DNA of 59,556 bases from Frateuria terrea. Lineage in GTDB: Bacteria > Pseudomonadota > Gammaproteobacteria > Xanthomonadales > Rhodanobacteraceae. The DNA is taken from assembly GCF_900115705.1 (NCBI RefSeq), contig NZ_FOXL01000012.1, positions 1 through 59,556 on the forward strand, given 5' to 3'. The notes under the pieces are model-generated. The model saw nothing but the letters and a program-made list of their open reading frames with translations. It was not told where the DNA came from and made no database searches. A program made the translations under genes and the position numbers. This document shows positions 56,215-59,556 of this stretch, in pieces; within the stretch, counting starts at the first letter, position 1; each line of letters starts with the position of its first letter.

Positions 56215-57252
56215 ATGGACATCGCCGAACTGTTGGCCTTTTCGGTCAAGAACAAGGCCTCGGACCTGCATCTGTCGGCCGGCCTGCCGCCGATGATCCG
56301 CGTGGACGGCGACGTGCGTCGCATCAACATCCCCGCGCTGGAGCACAAGCAGGTCCATTCGCTGATCTACGACATCATGTCGGACAAGCAGCGGCGCGAT
56401 TACGAGGAGTTCTTCGAGACCGATTTTTCGTTCGAGATTCCGGGCCTGGCGCGCTTCCGCGTCAACGCGTTCAACCAGAACCGCGGCGCAGGCGCGGTGT
56501 TCCGTACGATTCCCTCCGAAGTGCTGACACTGGAAGACCTGGGCGCGCCGCGCATCTTCCGCGAGCTGATCGAGCAGCCGCAGGGGCTGATCCTGGTCAC
56601 CGGCCCGACCGGTTCGGGCAAGTCCACCACGCTGGCGGCGATGGTCGACCACATCAACAAGAATGAGTACGGGCACATGCTCACGGTCGAGGATCCGATC
56701 GAGTTCGTGCACACCTCGCAGAAGTGCCTGGTCAACCAGCGCGAGGTACATCGCGACACGCACGGCTTCAACGAAGCGCTGCGCTCGGCGCTGCGCGAGG
56801 ATCCGGACTTCATCCTGGTCGGCGAATTGCGCGACCTGGAGACCATCCGCCTGGCGCTGACCGCCGCGGAAACCGGCCACCTGGTATTCGGCACCCTGCA
56901 TACCAGCTCGGCCGCCAAGACCATCGACCGCATCATCGACGTGTTCCCCGCCGGCGAGAAGCCGATGGTGCGCTCGATGCTGTCCGAGTCGCTGCGTGCG
57001 GTGATCTCGCAGACGCTGCTGAAGAAGGTCGGCGGCGGCCGCATCGCGGCCCACGAGATCATGGTCGGCATCCCGGCCATCCGCAACCTGATCCGCGAGG
57101 ACAAGGTGGCGCAGATGTATTCCTCGATCCAGACCGGCCAGCAGTACGGCATGCAGACGCTGGACCAGAACCTGCAGGACCTGGTCAAGCGCGGCCTGAT
57201 CGCGCGGCAGGAGGCGATCGGGTATGCCAAGAACAAGGACATTTTCAAGTAA
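56215..57252 (+). CDS. pilT: Type IV pilus retraction ATPase PilT
   Basis: 345 residues. Hexameric cytosolic ATPase that depolymerises the pilus for twitching motility. Start MDIAELLAFSVKNKASDLHL; Walker A GPTGSGKSTT (130-139); Walker B region DFILVGELRDLETIRLAL; His box TGHLVFGTLHTSSA; and the PilT C-terminal motif AIRNLIRE near residue 285, which separates it from PilU. pilU follows 65 bp downstream. Confidence 0.97.
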   Translation: MDIAELLAFSVKNKASDLHLSAGLPPMIRVDGDVRRINIPALEHKQVHSLIYDIMSDKQRRDYEEFFETDFSFEIPGLARFRVNAFNQNRGAGAVFRTIPSEVLTLEDLGAPRIFRELIEQPQGLILVTGPTGSGKSTTLAAMVDHINKNEYGHMLTVEDPIEFVHTSQKCLVNQREVHRDTHGFNEALRSALREDPDFILVGELRDLETIRLALTAAETGHLVFGTLHTSSAAKTIDRIIDVFPAGEKPMVRSMLSESLRAVISQTLLKKVGGGRIAAHEIMVGIPAIRNLIREDKVAQMYSSIQTGQQYGMQTLDQNLQDLVKRGLIARQEAIGYAKNKDIFK

Positions 57253-57317
57253 GAAGCGGCCCGCAGCCGCCCCCGTGCTTCACTTCCAGCGCGTCGCGTC
57301 TCCCGGAGGAGACCACC

Positions 57318-58484
57318 ATGAGCGATTTCGATTTCACCTCCTTCCTCAAGCTGATGGTGCACAAGAAGGCATCGGACCTGTTCATCACCGCAGGCGTGGC
57401 GCCGTCGATGAAGCTGCAGGGGCGCATCGTGCCGATCACGCAGAGCCCGCTGTCGGTGCAGCAGGCGCGCGACATGGTGCTCAACGTGATGACGCCGGCG
57501 CAGCGCGAGGAGTTCGAAAAGACCCACGAGTGCCAGTTCGCGATCTCCGCGCAGGGCGTGGGGCGTTTCCGCGTGTCGTGCTTCTACCAGCGCAACTGCG
57601 TGGGCATGGTGCTGCGCCGGATCGAATCGAAGATTCCCACTTTCGAGGAGCTCACGCTGCCGCCGGTGCTCAAGACGCTGTCGATGACCAAGCGCGGCAT
57701 CATCATCTTCGTCGGCGCGACCGGTTCGGGTAAGTCGACCTCGCTCGCCGCCATGGTCGGCTACCGCAACCAGAATTCGACCGGGCACATCATCACGATC
57801 GAAGACCCGATCGAATACGTGCACAAGCACGAGGGCTGCATCATCACCCAGCGCGAGCTCGGCATCGACACCGACAGCTGGGACAACGCTTTGAAGAACA
57901 CGCTGCGCCAGGCGCCGGACGTGATCCTGATCGGCGAGGTGCGTACGCGCGAGACGATGGAGTACGCGATCAACTTCTCCGAGACCGGCCACCTGTGCCT
58001 GTGCACGCTGCACGCGAACAACGCCAACCAGGCGATCGACCGCATCCTGCACTTCTTCCCGGAAGACCGGCGCCAACAGCTGTTCATGGACCTGTCGCTG
58101 AACCTCAAAGGCATCGTGGCGCAGCAGCTCATCCCCACGCCCGACGGCAAGGCGCGCCGCGCCGCCGTGGAGATATTGCTGGGCACGCCGCTGGTGCAGG
58201 ACTACATCCGCCAGGGCGAGATCCACAAGATCAAGGAGGTGATGAAGGAGTCGGTCAACCTCGGCATGCGCACCTTCGACCAGAGCCTGGTCGAGCTCTA
58301 CCATGCCGGCGAGATCAGCTACGAGGACGCGCTGCGCCACGCCGACAGTTCCAATGAGGTGCGCCTGCGCATCAAGCTGGCCCAGGGCGGCGACGCGCAC
58401 ACCCTGTCGCAGGGCCTGGAAGGCGTAGAGTTGGAGGACACCCGCGACAACAACCAGTTCGGCGGCGGCATGCTGCGCCGCTAG
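57318..58484 (+). CDS. pilU: Type IV pilus ATPase PilU
   Basis: 388 residues. PilT paralogue that assists retraction. Walker A GATGSGKSTS (133-142), Walker B DVILIGEVRTRETMEYAI, His box TGHLCLCTLHANNA. The PilT AIRNLIRE motif is replaced by LVQDYIRQGEIHKIKEVM, as in PilU. The start is preceded by CGGAGGAG. The C-terminal extension after about residue 345 is polar (EDTRDNNQFGGGMLRR). No other pil gene is in the window. Confidence 0.96.
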   Translation: MSDFDFTSFLKLMVHKKASDLFITAGVAPSMKLQGRIVPITQSPLSVQQARDMVLNVMTPAQREEFEKTHECQFAISAQGVGRFRVSCFYQRNCVGMVLRRIESKIPTFEELTLPPVLKTLSMTKRGIIIFVGATGSGKSTSLAAMVGYRNQNSTGHIITIEDPIEYVHKHEGCIITQRELGIDTDSWDNALKNTLRQAPDVILIGEVRTRETMEYAINFSETGHLCLCTLHANNANQAIDRILHFFPEDRRQQLFMDLSLNLKGIVAQQLIPTPDGKARRAAVEILLGTPLVQDYIRQGEIHKIKEVMKESVNLGMRTFDQSLVELYHAGEISYEDALRHADSSNEVRLRIKLAQGGDAHTLSQGLEGVELEDTRDNNQFGGGMLRR

Positions 58485-58502
58485 CGGCGCTCTCCAGGGC
58501 TT

Positions 58503-58542
58503 CAAACGAAAGAGGGAGCCGCGAGGCTCCCTTCTTCGTTTG
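58503..58542. terminator. Bidirectional terminator between pilU and the BON gene
   Basis: A long stem: an inner AGGGAGCC/GGCTCCCT (58513-58520 with 58525-58532) with GCGA loop, a 2-nt internal loop, and an outer CAAACGAA/TTCGTTTG (58503-58510 with 58535-58542). It lies between two convergent genes, 18 nt from the pilU stop and 15 nt from the BON stop, and should terminate both. Confidence 0.85.
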
Positions 58543-58556
58543 CCTGTCGACCAGGA

Positions 58557-58988
58557 TTACATGCCCGAGGTCGAGCTTGACGCCGGCTCGGTGGTCGTGG
58601 TCGTCGTCGTGGTGCTCTTGGTGGTCTTGGGCGTGACTGTGAGGCCGGTCGCATCGACGCTCTTGACGCCCTTGACCTTGCGCGCCATGTGGATCGCGCG
58701 ACTCTTTTCCTTGCTGCTCGCCACGCTGCCGGTCAGCGTCACCTTGCCGTCGCTCGTATCGACCGAAATGTCGGTGGCATGGATGTGCCTGGCGGTCGCG
58801 AACTCCGACTTCACCTTGGTGGTGATCCAGGCATCGTCGACCTTGCCCGGCACCGTCTGGTTGCTGGACTCGGTGCTGGACTGCGCGCCGGTGTCCTGTG
58901 CGAAGGCCTGCGCGAACGGCACGGCGGCGAGCGCAGCCGTGAGGCTTGCGGCGATCAGGGCATGACGGAACGCGGATGAAGTACGCAT
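58557..58988 (-). CDS. Periplasmic BON-domain protein (OsmY-like)
   Basis: 143 residues. Signal peptide at 1-30 (cleavage near AFA-QD). A single BON domain spans about 50-120 (DDAWITTKVKSEFATARHIH, VDTSDGKVTLTGSVASSKEK, VKGVKSVDATGLTV). It ends in a Thr/Ser-rich tail with a run of Thr codons. BON proteins such as OsmY bind or stabilise the envelope during osmotic stress. AAGGAGAG precedes the ATG of MRTSSAFRHALIAASL. Confidence 0.87.
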   Translation of the reverse strand: MRTSSAFRHALIAASLTAALAAVPFAQAFAQDTGAQSSTESSNQTVPGKVDDAWITTKVKSEFATARHIHATDISVDTSDGKVTLTGSVASSKEKSRAIHMARKVKGVKSVDATGLTVTPKTTKSTTTTTTTTEPASSSTSGM

Positions 58989-59213
58989 GGGACTCTCCTT
59001 CGAGTGACTGTCGCAAGACAGGCGATGCGTGGCGCATCGGCGCGACCATGGCAACAGGGCATCCGTGAATGGCGTGTGCGTCCGCCCGGCTGTGTTCAGT
59101 GGCAATTACGGTTGTGAACGGCTGGCTGAAATGGACGTTGCGAGGGTGCGAAAGCACCGTGATCCATCCGTTCAACCCGCCTCGCCCTGCGCGGGGAGCA
59201 GCCAAAAAAAGGT

Positions 59214-59556
59214 TCATCGCGGAATGCCGGGGAAGGCGGCACGGATCTTCAGGAAGAAATAGTCCTGATCCCGGTAGCCGTAGGCCCGGCGCTTGATGAC
59301 CTTGATCGTGTTGTTGATGCCTTCGACGACACTGGTGTTGAGCGGGTACCGGCATCGGGAAAGGATGCCGTGCAGATAGGCCTTGAGCCGTTGCGCGAAC
59401 AGCGCCAGCGCGGCGATGCCGCTGCTCATGGCCTGTTCGAGCCAGTGTTCCCATGCTTGCTTGGCCCAGCCCGGCCGACGGTAAAACCACAGCCGTTTCA
59501 GCTCGTCCCGCATGAGATAGGCGGTGAGCAGGGGTTGGTTGGCCTGCAGCAACTCT
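59214..59556 (-). mobile_element. ISL3-type transposase, C-terminal part (runs off window)
   Basis: At least 112 residues of transposase, open at the window edge. The end SVVEGINNTIKVIKRRAYGY with YRDQDYFFLKIRAAFPG matches the C-terminal region of ISL3-family DDE transposases, including the acidic residue of the catalytic triad in EGINN. The stop is at 59214. The end of the element should lie between 59214 and the BON gene promoter region, but I could not identify the terminal inverted repeat. Intactness cannot be judged. Confidence 0.82.

Overview
The window is about 60 kb of GC-rich chromosome. Its codon usage, protein sequences and gene order (tuf, S10, spc and alpha ribosomal clusters, then dsbB; rng-yhdP-tldD; hemE; aroKB; pilTU) fit a gammaproteobacterium of the order Xanthomonadales/Lysobacterales. 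It is most likely a member of Rhodanobacteraceae (Dyella, Rhodanobacter, Luteibacter or Frateuria type). This placement is inferred from the proteins; no 16S gene is present. I found no tRNA, rRNA, CRISPR array or complete mobile element.

Layout. 1-14500: the end of tuf, then 26 genes of the S10, spc and alpha ribosomal protein clusters with secY and rpoA, all on the plus strand. Their regulatory layout is unusual: a strong promoter abuts a terminator-like hairpin in front of rpsJ, a UUCG-capped hairpin and a candidate promoter split rpsN from rpsH, a 32-bp repeat lies before rplR and again before rplQ, and an intrinsic terminator separates rpoA from rplQ. rpmJ is not in its usual place. 14560-20470: dsbB, a class II DAHP synthase, a secreted amidase followed by a degenerate GDCCVxC-family gene, and two coupled c-type cytochrome genes with no linked dehydrogenase. 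20820-26724: a 1967-residue autotransporter built from tandem repeats, including four exact-length 279-bp units. 26890-31320: a Mug-like glycosylase overlapping a Dph6-like PP-loop ATPase, an MscS-type channel and a two-component system. 31460-38405: rng, yhdP, tldD. 38770-43360: an H-NS family protein, proS, a DUF4124 protein, and pssA followed by a probable divergent holD and rimI with 4-bp overlaps. 43430-50750: valS, two membrane proteins (DUF4328 and DUF3147 type), hemE, a small WGR protein, aroB and aroK. 50758-55890: a YeeZ-like reductase head-to-head with aroK, a glycerate-kinase-like P-loop protein, an overlapping pdxH-yjbQ-BtuF-like operon, a YggT protein and proC. 56215-59556: the type IV pilus ATPases pilT and pilU, a periplasmic BON protein, and the 3' end of an ISL3-type transposase running off the window.

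Most of the window is core housekeeping: translation, secretion, haem, shikimate and phospholipid synthesis, cell-envelope maintenance and twitching motility. No single block looks like a self-contained new defence or biosynthetic system. The observations most worth following are the S10 leader architecture, the repeats and terminators inside the ribosomal clusters, the compensated frameshift in the GDCCVxC gene, the repeat structure of the autotransporter, the putative psi subunit, the glycosylase/PP-loop pair, and the head-to-head aroK promoter problem.
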